A stretch of 64,000 bases of DNA from positions 278,559 through 342,558 of the forward strand of contig LDXX01000003.1 of the NCBI GenBank assembly GCA_001442925.1. The letters are read 5' to 3'. A program made the translations under genes and the position numbers. Positions 9,486 through 18,548 of this stretch are shown here, piece after piece (positions within the stretch are counted from its first letter, which is position 1; each line of letters begins with the position of its first letter). The notes below the pieces were generated by a model that made no database searches, had not been told where the DNA came from, and saw only the letters and a list, made by a program, of their open reading frames with translations. The stretch is from Candidatus Kryptonium thompsonii (GTDB taxonomy: Bacteria > Bacteroidota > Ignavibacteria > Kryptoniales > Kryptoniaceae).

Positions 9486-11638
9486 AAGAAGAGGTAGAAA
9501 TTTCAAAGATCAAAGAGAGGATCTTAAAATTTTTAAAGAAAAGATCCAAACGGTCGTTTCGTTTAAAAGAAATAGCTAGGAAACTTGGTTTGATGGAGGA
9601 GTATGAAATGGATGTTATTAGGCGAGTTTTAATGGAGATGGTCGAGCGTGGCGAGGTCATTAAGCTTCCAAGAAATAAATACAAATTTAAACCGAATCCC
9701 AAAATTCTTGTTGGGCGATTGACCGTGAATCCGAACGGTTATGGATTTGTGGAGGTGGAAAATGAAGACAGCCAGATAAAAGAAATTTTTATTCCCCCTA
9801 GGTTTATCCATACTGCGATTGATGGAGATAAAGTTGCTGTTTCAATTGTGGGGAAAGGGAAGGGTGAACTTGCAGAAGGCGAGATAGTTGATATAATTGA
9901 GCGTGGGAGAAAGATTATAACAGGGGTTCTTTCAAAAAGAAAGGGAATTTATTTTGTCGTTCCGGATGACAAACGCTTGATCCATGATTTTTATATCGAT
10001 GAGAAAAATGTGAAAAAATTTAATGCACGACCTGGTGATAAAGTTGCAATTGAGCTTGTTGATTGGATAGATGAAAGGTTCGCTCCTGAAGGTAGGATAG
10101 TTGAAGTGCTTGGCCAAGCTGGGGAAAACGATGCGGAGATTTTGGCGATCGCAAGAAGTTATAATTTCCCAACGCGATTTCCCGATGAGGTTCTTGAAGA
10201 AGCAGAGGAGATTCCGGACGAAATCCCAAGTTCGGAATATGCAAAGAGACTTGATCTTAGAAATTTAATTTGTTTCACGATTGACCCCGAGGATGCGAAA
10301 GATTTTGACGATGCCGTTTCGCTTGAGATTTTACCAGATGGAAAATATAAGCTTGGTGTTCATATTGCGGATGTTAGTTATTATGTTAAGGAGGGAAGCG
10401 AGATCGATCTTGAAGCGCTGAAGCGTGGAACGAGCGTTTATTTGGTTGATAGGGTGATACCGATGTTGCCCGAGAAGTTGTCAAACAATGTTTGCAGCTT
10501 AAATCCAAATGTCGATCGCCTTGCTTATTCTGTCTTTATGATTGTCAATTCAAAGGGAGTTGTTGAAAAATATTCTTTTCATAAAAGCATTATAAGAAGT
10601 AAGCGAAGGTTCACTTATGAAGAGGTCCAGAAGATAATTGAGACTGGTGAAGGTGATTACGCTGATATAATTTTAGAAATGCATAAGTTGAGCAAAATTT
10701 TGTTAAAGAAGCGACTTCGTGAGGGGAGTCTCGATTTTGAAACACCCGAGGTTAAATTTAAACTCGATGAAGATGGAAAACCGATCGAAATAATAAAAAA
10801 GGTTCGACTTGATAGCCACAGGTTGATAGAGGAGTTTATGCTGCTTGCGAATCAGACGGTAGCGAAGCATATCGGAAAGATGAGCAAGAAAAATCGCGAA
10901 TATCCGTTTATTTATAGAGTTCATGATTTGCCCGACCCAGCGAAGTTGAAAAGCCTTGCGGAGTTTGTGAGGAAACTTGGGTTTAAGTTCGAGGTTGATT
11001 CAAAGCCCCTTTCAAAATCAATTCAAAAATTGCTCGCGCAAGTTAAAGATACGGAGTATGAATATCTTGTGAATGACATCGCGATAAGGTCAATGGCAAA
11101 GGCAATTTATTCTGAAAAAAACATCGGACATTTCGGGCTCGGTTTTAAGTATTATACTCATTTTACTTCTCCGATAAGAAGATATCCTGATCTTGTCGTT
11201 CATCGTCTTCTTTATGAGTATACAGAAAAAGGTGTGGATGATAAAAGATTAAGGGAGATCGCGCAGAAACTTCCACAGATTTGCAAACATTCATCGGAGA
11301 TGGAGATAAGAGCAATGGAGGTGGAGAGGGAATCGATCAAATTGAAGCAAGTTGAATATATGAAGGACCATATCGGTAAAGTATTTGATGGCATAATCTC
11401 TGGGGTTGTTGAATTCGGTTTATTCGTGGAGATACAAGATATACTCGTTGAGGGGCTTGTTAAAGTTAGAGACTTAACGGATGATTATTACATTTACGAT
11501 GAAAATCAGTATGCATTGATAGGTAAATATACGAAAAAAGTATATAGGCTTGGGGATAAGGTTAAGGTTAGAGTTGTAAGGGTTGATGAAAGTTCAAGGG
11601 AAATTGATTTTGTTCTTATTGGGAAAATATCCAGATAA
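9482..11638 (+). CDS. rnr: Ribonuclease R
   Basis: This 718-residue 3'-5' exoribonuclease has all expected parts in order: a winged-helix N-terminus (RSFRLKEIARKLGL), cold-shock OB folds (VNPNGYGFVEVE), the RNB catalytic domain with DPEDAKDFDDAVS carrying the metal-binding aspartates, then the HFTSPIRRYPDLVVHR segment, and a C-terminal S1 domain (FDGIISGVVEFGLFVEI). It degrades structured RNA. Start ATG overlaps the TamB stop (ATGA). The lysine-rich tail found in many enterobacterial RNase R proteins is absent. Confidence 0.96.
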   Translation: MKEEVEISKIKERILKFLKKRSKRSFRLKEIARKLGLMEEYEMDVIRRVLMEMVERGEVIKLPRNKYKFKPNPKILVGRLTVNPNGYGFVEVENEDSQIKEIFIPPRFIHTAIDGDKVAVSIVGKGKGELAEGEIVDIIERGRKIITGVLSKRKGIYFVVPDDKRLIHDFYIDEKNVKKFNARPGDKVAIELVDWIDERFAPEGRIVEVLGQAGENDAEILAIARSYNFPTRFPDEVLEEAEEIPDEIPSSEYAKRLDLRNLICFTIDPEDAKDFDDAVSLEILPDGKYKLGVHIADVSYYVKEGSEIDLEALKRGTSVYLVDRVIPMLPEKLSNNVCSLNPNVDRLAYSVFMIVNSKGVVEKYSFHKSIIRSKRRFTYEEVQKIIETGEGDYADIILEMHKLSKILLKKRLREGSLDFETPEVKFKLDEDGKPIEIIKKVRLDSHRLIEEFMLLANQTVAKHIGKMSKKNREYPFIYRVHDLPDPAKLKSLAEFVRKLGFKFEVDSKPLSKSIQKLLAQVKDTEYEYLVNDIAIRSMAKAIYSEKNIGHFGLGFKYYTHFTSPIRRYPDLVVHRLLYEYTEKGVDDKRLREIAQKLPQICKHSSEMEIRAMEVERESIKLKQVEYMKDHIGKVFDGIISGVVEFGLFVEIQDILVEGLVKVRDLTDDYYIYDENQYALIGKYTKKVYRLGDKVKVRVVRVDESSREIDFVLIGKISR

Positions 11639-11644
11639 ATTTTA

Positions 11645-12403
11645 ATGTCTAAGATTTACATCGGGACATCAGGTTATTACTATAGGCATTGGATCGGGCG
11701 TTTTTATCCGGAGAAATTACATCGGGGAAAGTGGCTCGAATATTATTCAAAAGTTTTTAATACTGTTGAGCTTAACACAACATTTTACCATCTGCCAAGG
11801 GCTAAAACGATTGAGGGATGGATAAAAAATACAAGTGTTAACTTTTTGTTTTCCGTTAAAGTTCATCAAAGCATAACTCATATCAAGAGGTTGAAAGATG
11901 TGAGAAGTGATTTTTACGGATTTATGAAAGTGATAAAGCCATTGAGAGTTTACAATCGAATTGGTTGCATACTTCATCAATTTCCACCGACGCTTGAATA
12001 TGATCCTTCACTCTTAAAAGAGTACATTGATCTGCTTCCCAAGGGATACAGACATGTTTTTGAGTTTAGAAATCCTGTATTTTTTAATGATACCATTTTT
12101 ATGATTCTAAAGGAAAATAAAATTGCCCTTTGCATTTCACATATGAGAGGAGTTCTCGCTCCACCTATTGCAACAGCTGATTTCGTTTATTTAAGGTTTC
12201 ATGGTCCTAAGGAAAGATATAGGTCGGTTTACAGTCAAGAGCAGATAGAAGAGTTTGCGAGATTAATATGGAATTTTTTGTTGGAAGATAAAGTTGTTTT
12301 TGCTTATTTTAATAACGATTTCAACGCATATGCTATTGAAAACGCTATAGCTTTAAGAGAAAGCGTTTCAAAACTTATCAATACAAAACAAAATCAAGGT
12401 TAA
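11645..12403 (+). CDS. DUF72 (YecE-like) protein
   Basis: This 252-residue protein has the DUF72 TIM-barrel hallmarks: YIGTSGYYYRHWIGRFYP at the N-terminus, the NTVELNTTFYHLPR strand, FSVKVHQSITH, and YLRFHGPKERYRSVYSQEQ toward the end. The biochemical role of the family is not established. It follows RNase R by six bases and precedes the peptidase by three, so it is probably cotranscribed. Confidence 0.88.
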   Translation: MSKIYIGTSGYYYRHWIGRFYPEKLHRGKWLEYYSKVFNTVELNTTFYHLPRAKTIEGWIKNTSVNFLFSVKVHQSITHIKRLKDVRSDFYGFMKVIKPLRVYNRIGCILHQFPPTLEYDPSLLKEYIDLLPKGYRHVFEFRNPVFFNDTIFMILKENKIALCISHMRGVLAPPIATADFVYLRFHGPKERYRSVYSQEQIEEFARLIWNFLLEDKVVFAYFNNDFNAYAIENAIALRESVSKLINTKQNQG

Positions 12404-12406
12404 AAA

Positions 12407-14077
12407 ATGAGAACACTTAAAGTTATACTTTTAAGTTCGCTTATAACTTTAATGGCTTTTTCTCAGATCACAGTTACAAATTTTCTCACGGATGATGCTA
12501 AGAGGGCTATGGATTACATCACGGAGGATTACATAAGGGCAAATGTTCAGTTTTTAGCGCATGATTTGCTTGAAGGCAGAGGGACAGGTTCAAGAGGTGA
12601 GCTTCTGGCAGCGACATATATAGCGACACAGTTCAAACTTCTTGGACTTGAACCTGGTGGGGATAATGGTTCATATTTTCAAAAGGTTCCACTTTCAGGT
12701 GTGAGAACTTTCCCGGATAAAGAAATGGTTGTCAAAGGCAAAGGTAAAACGATAAAATTCAAATATTACGACGAATTTATTGCAGTTTCTGGTGTCAAAA
12801 AAGATTTTGTCTCAATAAAGGATGCCGAAGTTGTGTTCGTTGGCTATGGAATAGTTGCGCCGGAGCAGAATTGGGATGATTATAAGGGCGTTGATGTTTC
12901 TGGAAAGATATTGTTAATGTTAAATGACGATCCACCAGCAACCCCTGAGGAGCCAAATCTTTTTGGTGGAAAGGCGAGGACTTATTATGGAAGGTGGACT
13001 TATAAATATGAAATTGCTGCAAAGAAGGGAGCTCTTGGTGCCATAATAATTCATACAACTCCATCCGCTGGTTATGGCTGGAATGTTGTGCAGAGCTCAT
13101 GGACAGGGGAAGAGTTTGATCTTGCGAATAACACTGATCCGAAAGTTTTACTTAAAGGTTGGCTTACTGAGGATGCCACAAGAAAGATGCTTGCCCTTGT
13201 GGGGCAAAATCTTGATGAGCTTGTGAAGATGGCACAAACTCGAAATTTTAAACCTATCGATCTTGGTTTAAAAATTTCATTGAATATGCGTGTAAAATTT
13301 AGAGAACTTGTTTCTCAAAATGTCATAGGTATTTTACGCGGTGGTGATGAGAAATTGAAAGATGAATACATTGTCATAACATCGCATCACGATCATCTTG
13401 GGATTGGCAAACCGATTAATGGTGATTCAATTTATAATGGAGCTCTTGATAATGCTTCGGGTGTGTCCGCTTTGCTTTCAATTGCCAAAGCATTTTCTGA
13501 GTTGAAGGTTAAACCGCGCAGATCTGTTATGTTCATAGCTTTGACAGCTGAGGAAGCGGGGCTTTTGGGATCGAAATATTTCGCTCAAAATCCAACCGTT
13601 CCGCTTGCCAAGTTCGTTGCAAACTTAAATGTTGATGGGATAAACATATGGGGAAGAACAAAGGATGTTGTTTTAATTGGGATGGAAAAGAGCACGCTTG
13701 GAGAAATAATAAGTGAGATTGCAAATAGATATCAAGGTAGGTATGTAAAGCCAGATCAATTCCCAGAGCTTGGTATGTTTTACAGATCGGATCAATTTAA
13801 TTTTGCAAAGGTAGGAATTCCAGCGATATACTTTGATAATGGTGTTGAATATATCGGAAAACCAGAAGATTATGGAAAAAAGGTTGTTGAGGAATATATT
13901 GCGAAACATTATCATCAGCCAAGCGATGAGTATAACGATTCGTGGGCTCTTGATGGTGCCGTTGAAGATGCAAAACTTGTCTTTATGACTGCTTATTATC
14001 TTGCTAATTCCGATGAAAAGCCAGAGTGGAAACCAGATAGTGAATTTAGATTGATAAGAGAACAAATGAAAAAATAA
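12407..14077 (+). CDS. Exported M28-family metallopeptidase with PA domain
   Basis: This 556-residue aminopeptidase/carboxypeptidase-type enzyme starts with a signal peptide (MRTLKVILLSSLITLMAFSQ). A protease-associated insert covers roughly residues 125-285. The two-zinc M28 core follows: HHDHLG (His ligand), GALDNASG (bridging Asp), TAEEAGLLGS (catalytic Glu and ligand Glu), NLNVDG (Asp) and YHQPSDEY (last His). All ligands are present, so it should be active in the periplasm or outside the cell, trimming peptides. A strong hairpin terminator stands right after the stop. Confidence 0.92.
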   Translation: MRTLKVILLSSLITLMAFSQITVTNFLTDDAKRAMDYITEDYIRANVQFLAHDLLEGRGTGSRGELLAATYIATQFKLLGLEPGGDNGSYFQKVPLSGVRTFPDKEMVVKGKGKTIKFKYYDEFIAVSGVKKDFVSIKDAEVVFVGYGIVAPEQNWDDYKGVDVSGKILLMLNDDPPATPEEPNLFGGKARTYYGRWTYKYEIAAKKGALGAIIIHTTPSAGYGWNVVQSSWTGEEFDLANNTDPKVLLKGWLTEDATRKMLALVGQNLDELVKMAQTRNFKPIDLGLKISLNMRVKFRELVSQNVIGILRGGDEKLKDEYIVITSHHDHLGIGKPINGDSIYNGALDNASGVSALLSIAKAFSELKVKPRRSVMFIALTAEEAGLLGSKYFAQNPTVPLAKFVANLNVDGINIWGRTKDVVLIGMEKSTLGEIISEIANRYQGRYVKPDQFPELGMFYRSDQFNFAKVGIPAIYFDNGVEYIGKPEDYGKKVVEEYIAKHYHQPSDEYNDSWALDGAVEDAKLVFMTAYYLANSDEKPEWKPDSEFRLIREQMKK

Positions 14078-14082
14078 AATTT

Positions 14083-14107
14083 AAAGGGACGCTTTTGCGT
14101 CCCTTTT
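14083..14107 (+). terminator. Rho-independent terminator after the M28 peptidase
   Basis: AAAGGGACGC (14083-14092), a TTTT loop and GCGTCCCTTT (14097-14106) form a perfect 10-bp stem with a terminal T run. It closes the forward run that starts at 3620. Confidence 0.85.
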
Positions 14108-14138
14108 GTTATTTGAAATATGTTAAACGAAATCGTGG

Positions 14139-15041
14139 TTGAGTGTGAAAAATTATATTGAGTATATTATTTTCAAGTTTTTTGTTTTCCTTACAAATCT
14201 TTTACCTTTCAAAGTTTCTCAAAGATTGGGGAAGGCTTTCGGGATCTTCGCATATTATTTTATTCCGTACAGAAAAAAAGTTGCCCTTGAAAACTTGCGG
14301 AAGGCGTTTCCAGAGAAAGATGAAAAAGTGCTTAAACAGATTTTAAAGATGACTTATGTTAATCTAGCTATAACATTTTTTGAATTTATGAGTTTTCCCA
14401 AGCTGAAAGCAGATGACCTCAAAAAAATAGCAAGGTTTGAAAATTTAAATTATGTGTACGAAGGATTGAGCAAGGGTCGTGGTTTAATTTTAATGTCGGG
14501 ACATTTCGGAAATTGGGAGTTAAACGCAGTTGTCACCAGTTTAGAAATTGGAAAACCTTTGAGCATTATTGTTAAAACTCAGCGAAATAGGCTTGTGGAT
14601 AAAGAAATAAATAAATGGAGATGCTGGTTTGGTAATAAGGTCATACCGATGGAAAGAGCATTTCGTGAGTCGCTGAAGATTTTATCTGAAGGAGGGATAA
14701 TCGCACTTCTTGCGGATCAGAGCGCGCCGAAGGAGGGGCTTTATGTTAATTTCTTGGGGAGACCAGCTTCAACATTTGCAGGTCCGGCACTTATGTCTCT
14801 AAGAACTGGTGCGCCGATTGTGATGGGTTTTGCTGTAAGGGATAAAAATTACAATTATCGAATTATCTTTGAGAAGGTTGATTTTACACCATCTGGTAAT
14901 GAAAGCGAGGATATTTTTAATCTTACACAAATTCATACATCACTGCTTGAGAAATATGTTCACCTTTATCCCGATCACTGGCTTTGGTTTCATAGGCGAT
15001 GGAAGCATACACCAACGCATAATTTAAGCCCAAAGCGATGA
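14139..15041 (+). CDS. Lysophospholipid/lipid A acyltransferase (LpxL/HtrB family)
   Basis: This 300-residue membrane-associated acyltransferase transfers a secondary acyl chain to lipid A. The catalytic HX4E motif is visible as GHFGNWEL (His122, Glu127), with the LLADQSAPKEG and FLGRPASTFAGPA motifs downstream and an N-terminal hydrophobic segment. The likely start is TTG at 14139, with GTG at 14145 as an alternative; neither has a strong ribosome site. It overlaps the heptosyltransferase by 4 bases. The exact acyl position cannot be told from sequence. Confidence 0.88.
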   Translation: MSVKNYIEYIIFKFFVFLTNLLPFKVSQRLGKAFGIFAYYFIPYRKKVALENLRKAFPEKDEKVLKQILKMTYVNLAITFFEFMSFPKLKADDLKKIARFENLNYVYEGLSKGRGLILMSGHFGNWELNAVVTSLEIGKPLSIIVKTQRNRLVDKEINKWRCWFGNKVIPMERAFRESLKILSEGGIIALLADQSAPKEGLYVNFLGRPASTFAGPALMSLRTGAPIVMGFAVRDKNYNYRIIFEKVDFTPSGNESEDIFNLTQIHTSLLEKYVHLYPDHWLWFHRRWKHTPTHNLSPKR

Positions 15042-16075
15042 TGAACATTTTGAATTGGAAAAGAATTTTGATAATTCAAACCGCATTCATCGGCGATGTC
15101 GTCCTTGCTCTTCCATTGTTGCAAGTTTTAAGAAAAAATTTCCCGTCTGCAAAAATTGATTTTATGCTTATACCAAGGACCGCTGAACTTTTGAAAAATC
15201 ATCCAGATGTAAATGATGTAATAATTTTTGATAAAAAGGGAAAGGACAAAGGATTGATGGGGATAATTAAAATGGTTAAGCTCGTATCTCAAAGAAACTA
15301 TGATGCTGTGTTCATCCCGCATCGCCATTTTAGAAGTGCAATTATACCTTTCCTTGCTGGGATAAAGATACGCGTTGGGTTTGACAAGAGCGTTTTTAAA
15401 TTTCTTTACACCCATGTAGTTAAATATAAACAGATCCACGAAATAGAAAGAAATCTTTCTCTGCTCGAACCGTTTGGGATAAAGTTTCAGGTGAAGGAGC
15501 TCCCAAACCTTTATCCATCTGAGTATGAGAGAGATTACATTGATAGGTTTATTTCAAATGTGAATTCGAAATTGATCTGCATAGCTCCGGGTTCTGTTTG
15601 GGCAACTAAAAGATGGTTAAAGGAGAGGTTCGCTGAGCTTGTGAAATTGTTGATAGAAGACGGCTTCGTGGTTGCGCTTGTTGGTGGGGTGGAAGATTTT
15701 GAACTTTGTGAAGAGATAAAAAATATGATCTCTTCTGAAAATGTTTTTAACTTTTGTGGGAAGTTGAGTTTACTTCAATCTGCGGAGCTACTTCGTCGTT
15801 CCATACTTTTGGTCTCAAATGATTCCGCTCCGATGCACATTGCTGTGGCGATGCGCACCCCTGTGGTGGCTATTTTTGGCTCGACTATTCCAGAATTTGG
15901 TTTCTACCCGTATGGCGAAAAGGATAAAATTGTGCAGGTTGAAAATCTTTATTGTAGACCTTGTGGGATTCACGGGAGGAAGAAATGCCCTGAAGGACAT
16001 TTTAAATGCATGAAGTTAATTGAAACGGAAAAAGTTTATTCGGCAGTTAAATCGGTAATCCAATCGCTTCAATGA
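15038..16075 (+). CDS. waaF: Glycosyltransferase family 9 (heptosyltransferase II-like)
   Basis: This 345-residue GT9 enzyme probably adds ADP-heptose to the LPS inner core. Features are ILIIQTAFIGDVVLALPLL at the N-terminus (with the conserved Asp), AGIKIRVGFDKS, IAPGSVWATKRW at the start of the second Rossmann domain, and VSNDSAPMHIAVAMRTPVVAIFGST for ADP-sugar binding. The CRPCGIHGRKKCPEGHFKCM segment is common in WaaF. Its 3' end overlaps the convergent waaA by 29 bases. The gene fits the heptose synthesis genes at 3620-5106. Confidence 0.88.
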   Translation: MMNILNWKRILIIQTAFIGDVVLALPLLQVLRKNFPSAKIDFMLIPRTAELLKNHPDVNDVIIFDKKGKDKGLMGIIKMVKLVSQRNYDAVFIPHRHFRSAIIPFLAGIKIRVGFDKSVFKFLYTHVVKYKQIHEIERNLSLLEPFGIKFQVKELPNLYPSEYERDYIDRFISNVNSKLICIAPGSVWATKRWLKERFAELVKLLIEDGFVVALVGGVEDFELCEEIKNMISSENVFNFCGKLSLLQSAELLRRSILLVSNDSAPMHIAVAMRTPVVAIFGSTIPEFGFYPYGEKDKIVQVENLYCRPCGIHGRKKCPEGHFKCMKLIETEKVYSAVKSVIQSLQ

Positions 16076-17354
16076 TTTTTTCAGTTGCGCCAAGATTTAA
16101 TTTGACAAGTTCATAAGATTTTTTCCCAGCTTCTGTTTTCAAATTTTCATCCGAGAGAAGTTTGCGCAGAATTTTATAAAATTCCTTTTCATTTTTTACG
16201 ATAAATCCACCACCAATTTGGGCAAGTTTTTGAGCTTCAGGAGAATTGTTAATTTTGGGACCATAAATCACGGGGATGCCATAAGTTGCCGGTTCAAGCA
16301 CATTGTGAATTCCTTGTTTAAAACTTCCGCCTACATATGCTACATCAGCATAGGAGTAAAGCGTCATTAGATGTCCAACTGAATCAACGATGATAACTTT
16401 CTCATCTGAATATTTTTCAATTTTTGAAAATCTTATATAACTTGTTTTGCTCTCAAGTTCTTTCTCAATTCTTTCTATGTTTTGCTCTGTTGGCTCGTGG
16501 GGCACTAAGATTGTTAAAATTTCAGGTTGATATTTTTGAATTTTTATAATTGCTGGAATTATGACATCTTCATCTTCTCTCCAACTGCTTCCGACGACAA
16601 AAATCTTTTTTCTGACTCCGTCTTTTGTTTTTGTCACATTTTCAGGGATAATTCTTTTTTTCAAAGCTTCTTGGCTTCTTGAAAAGACTTGGTCATATCT
16701 TGTGTCTCCAGTTGTTAAAATTTTAGGATTTTTAAGATTTAATTTTTGAATATTTTTTTCGTCATCCTTTGAAATCAAAAAGATGTGATCAAAAAGTTCA
16801 TATATCGTGCTATAGAAAAATCTTCTCAAAAAAGTTAATTTCTCTTCGTTTACAATGGTGTTCGCAAGGCAAAGTGTGAAATTGTTCTTCTTCGCCATAT
16901 AAAGATGGTTTGGCCATATATCGTATTTCATTAGAAAAACGAAAGTCTTGTTTGATTTTATCAAATTTATAAATCTTTTCGCATTAAAGATTGAATCAAA
17001 AGGAATGTAGGAGATGACATCAGCAAGTGCATAATTTTTTGAGTGCTCATATCCAGATGGGGAGAAAAAAGTTACTATTATATTCGGATTTACTTTTTCT
17101 TTAATTTTTGCAATTATTGGTTTCGCTTGCTCGAATTCGCCAAGTGAGGAGGAATGAAACCAAAATATTGGCTTTTGGGGGTTGAATTTTTCTTTAATTT
17201 TTATCTCAAGGTTTTGGAAAAGTTTCTTCCTTCCTTCTATCCCTTTTTTAACTTTTTTGTTAAAAAGACCAAGTATATGAAAAAGCACAAAAAGAAATGG
17301 GACGAAGATTAAGTTGTAAAGTGTTAAAATTAAAATAACTTTTGCTTTTTTCAT
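16047..17354 (-). CDS. waaA: 3-deoxy-D-manno-octulosonic acid (Kdo) transferase
   Basis: This 435-residue GT30 enzyme attaches Kdo to lipid A at the inner membrane. It has an N-terminal membrane segment (LYNLIFVPFLFVLFHILGLF), WFHSSSLGEFEQAKPII carrying the catalytic Glu, KYDIWPN, TGDTRYDQVFSR, VGSSWREDE and the donor-site GGSFKQGIHNVLEPA. The length is typical. It is the last gene of a reverse run ubiD-envC-waaA, 12 bases behind envC, and converges on waaF. Confidence 0.93.
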   Translation of the reverse strand: MKKAKVILILTLYNLIFVPFLFVLFHILGLFNKKVKKGIEGRKKLFQNLEIKIKEKFNPQKPIFWFHSSSLGEFEQAKPIIAKIKEKVNPNIIVTFFSPSGYEHSKNYALADVISYIPFDSIFNAKRFINLIKSNKTFVFLMKYDIWPNHLYMAKKNNFTLCLANTIVNEEKLTFLRRFFYSTIYELFDHIFLISKDDEKNIQKLNLKNPKILTTGDTRYDQVFSRSQEALKKRIIPENVTKTKDGVRKKIFVVGSSWREDEDVIIPAIIKIQKYQPEILTILVPHEPTEQNIERIEKELESKTSYIRFSKIEKYSDEKVIIVDSVGHLMTLYSYADVAYVGGSFKQGIHNVLEPATYGIPVIYGPKINNSPEAQKLAQIGGGFIVKNEKEFYKILRKLLSDENLKTEAGKKSYELVKLNLGATEKIIEAIGLPI

Positions 17355-17366
17355 TCCGTTGGGGTT

Positions 17367-18548
17367 TTATTTTTTGGAGAGCCATAATTCAGGATTTTGT
17401 TGTTGTCTTTCATACCATATTTCGAAGTGGACGATTGAACCTTCAAATGAATCACCGCTTCTTCCGATTACCTGTCCAGCTTTTACAGTTTCACCCTCAT
17501 TTACAAGTATATCCGATAAATTTGCATAGACTGTTCTAAAACCACCGTCATGCGTTAATATGATCAGATTTTCAAAGCTTGGCAACCAAAAGATTTTTGA
17601 GACAACGCCATCTGCCACCGCTTTAACGGGACTGTTTTCTGGGACAGCGATATCTACACCATAATTCAATGTGACTGTTTTTAAGATAGGGTGCACTTGC
17701 TCACCGAAACGATTTACAATTGTGCCATTGTCAACTGGCCATGGGAGTTTCCCTCTTAATTTAGCGAAGTTCCCCTCAACTTTTGGTACTTCAATCTTTG
17801 GTTCTCTTTTTTCCTTCATTTTCCTTAGTTTTTCTTCCTCAATCAGCTTTGCGATCACAGTTTCAAGCTCCTTAACTGCTTTTTTCCTTCTTTCAAGCTG
17901 GGCTTGGAAGTTCTGTTTACTTTTTCGGATCTTTTCAAGCAGTTCCCTTTTTTCTTTTATGCTGGCGAGAAGATTAAGTTCCTCCTTTTCTTTTTCAGCT
18001 AATAATTCCCTTTGCTTTGAAAGAAAGATTTCAAGTTCATTTTTTTGCTCTTTAAGTTTGGTTTGCATTGCGTAGATTGAATCGATCGTTCTCTTTCTAT
18101 GTTCTGAAAATTTTTTAAGGTAAACTGTCCTCGTTAACATTTGATTAATTGAGCTTGCTGTTAAAATTAATTCAAGATCGTGGGTCCTGCCCCGTTTGTA
18201 AAATGCTCTCACATAATTCGCATATTGTTCTTTCAAACTTTTAATCTCGTTTTCTGAGTTCAAAATTTCTTCTTTTAGTTGCTTTATTCTCTGGTCATTT
18301 TCATTAACCTGTTGTTTTAGCTCGGAAATTAACCTTCTTAAAAGATTGTCTTTCTTCTCGTAGTCATCGATTAACTCAAGCGTTATTTTTTCTTCTTTTT
18401 GAGCTTGCTTGATTTTATTTTCAAAAATTTCAATTTCTCTGCGTAAGCGATTTAATTCTTCTCGCTTTTGCTTTATTTTATCCTGTGAGATCAAATTTGA
18501 ACTCATCAGCAAGATTAACATGAGATTCACAATCCATATTCTTCCCAT
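17367..18548 (-). CDS. envC: EnvC-like murein hydrolase activator with degenerate M23 domain
   Basis: The 393-residue protein has a signal peptide (IVNLMLILLMSSNLISQ), a long coiled coil (about residues 25-255, rich in K/E/L heptads) and a C-terminal LytM/M23 domain (about 275-390). The M23 metal/catalytic positions are altered: the HxxxD motif reads NYGVD and the HxH motif reads IVH. One zinc ligand and the catalytic His are therefore missing while Asp and the last His remain. This is what EnvC-type activators show; they switch on amidases during cell separation instead of cutting murein themselves. Its start overlaps the end of ubiD by 22 bases. Confidence 0.88.
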   Translation of the reverse strand: MGRIWIVNLMLILLMSSNLISQDKIKQKREELNRLRREIEIFENKIKQAQKEEKITLELIDDYEKKDNLLRRLISELKQQVNENDQRIKQLKEEILNSENEIKSLKEQYANYVRAFYKRGRTHDLELILTASSINQMLTRTVYLKKFSEHRKRTIDSIYAMQTKLKEQKNELEIFLSKQRELLAEKEKEELNLLASIKEKRELLEKIRKSKQNFQAQLERRKKAVKELETVIAKLIEEEKLRKMKEKREPKIEVPKVEGNFAKLRGKLPWPVDNGTIVNRFGEQVHPILKTVTLNYGVDIAVPENSPVKAVADGVVSKIFWLPSFENLIILTHDGGFRTVYANLSDILVNEGETVKAGQVIGRSGDSFEGSIVHFEIWYERQQQNPELWLSKK

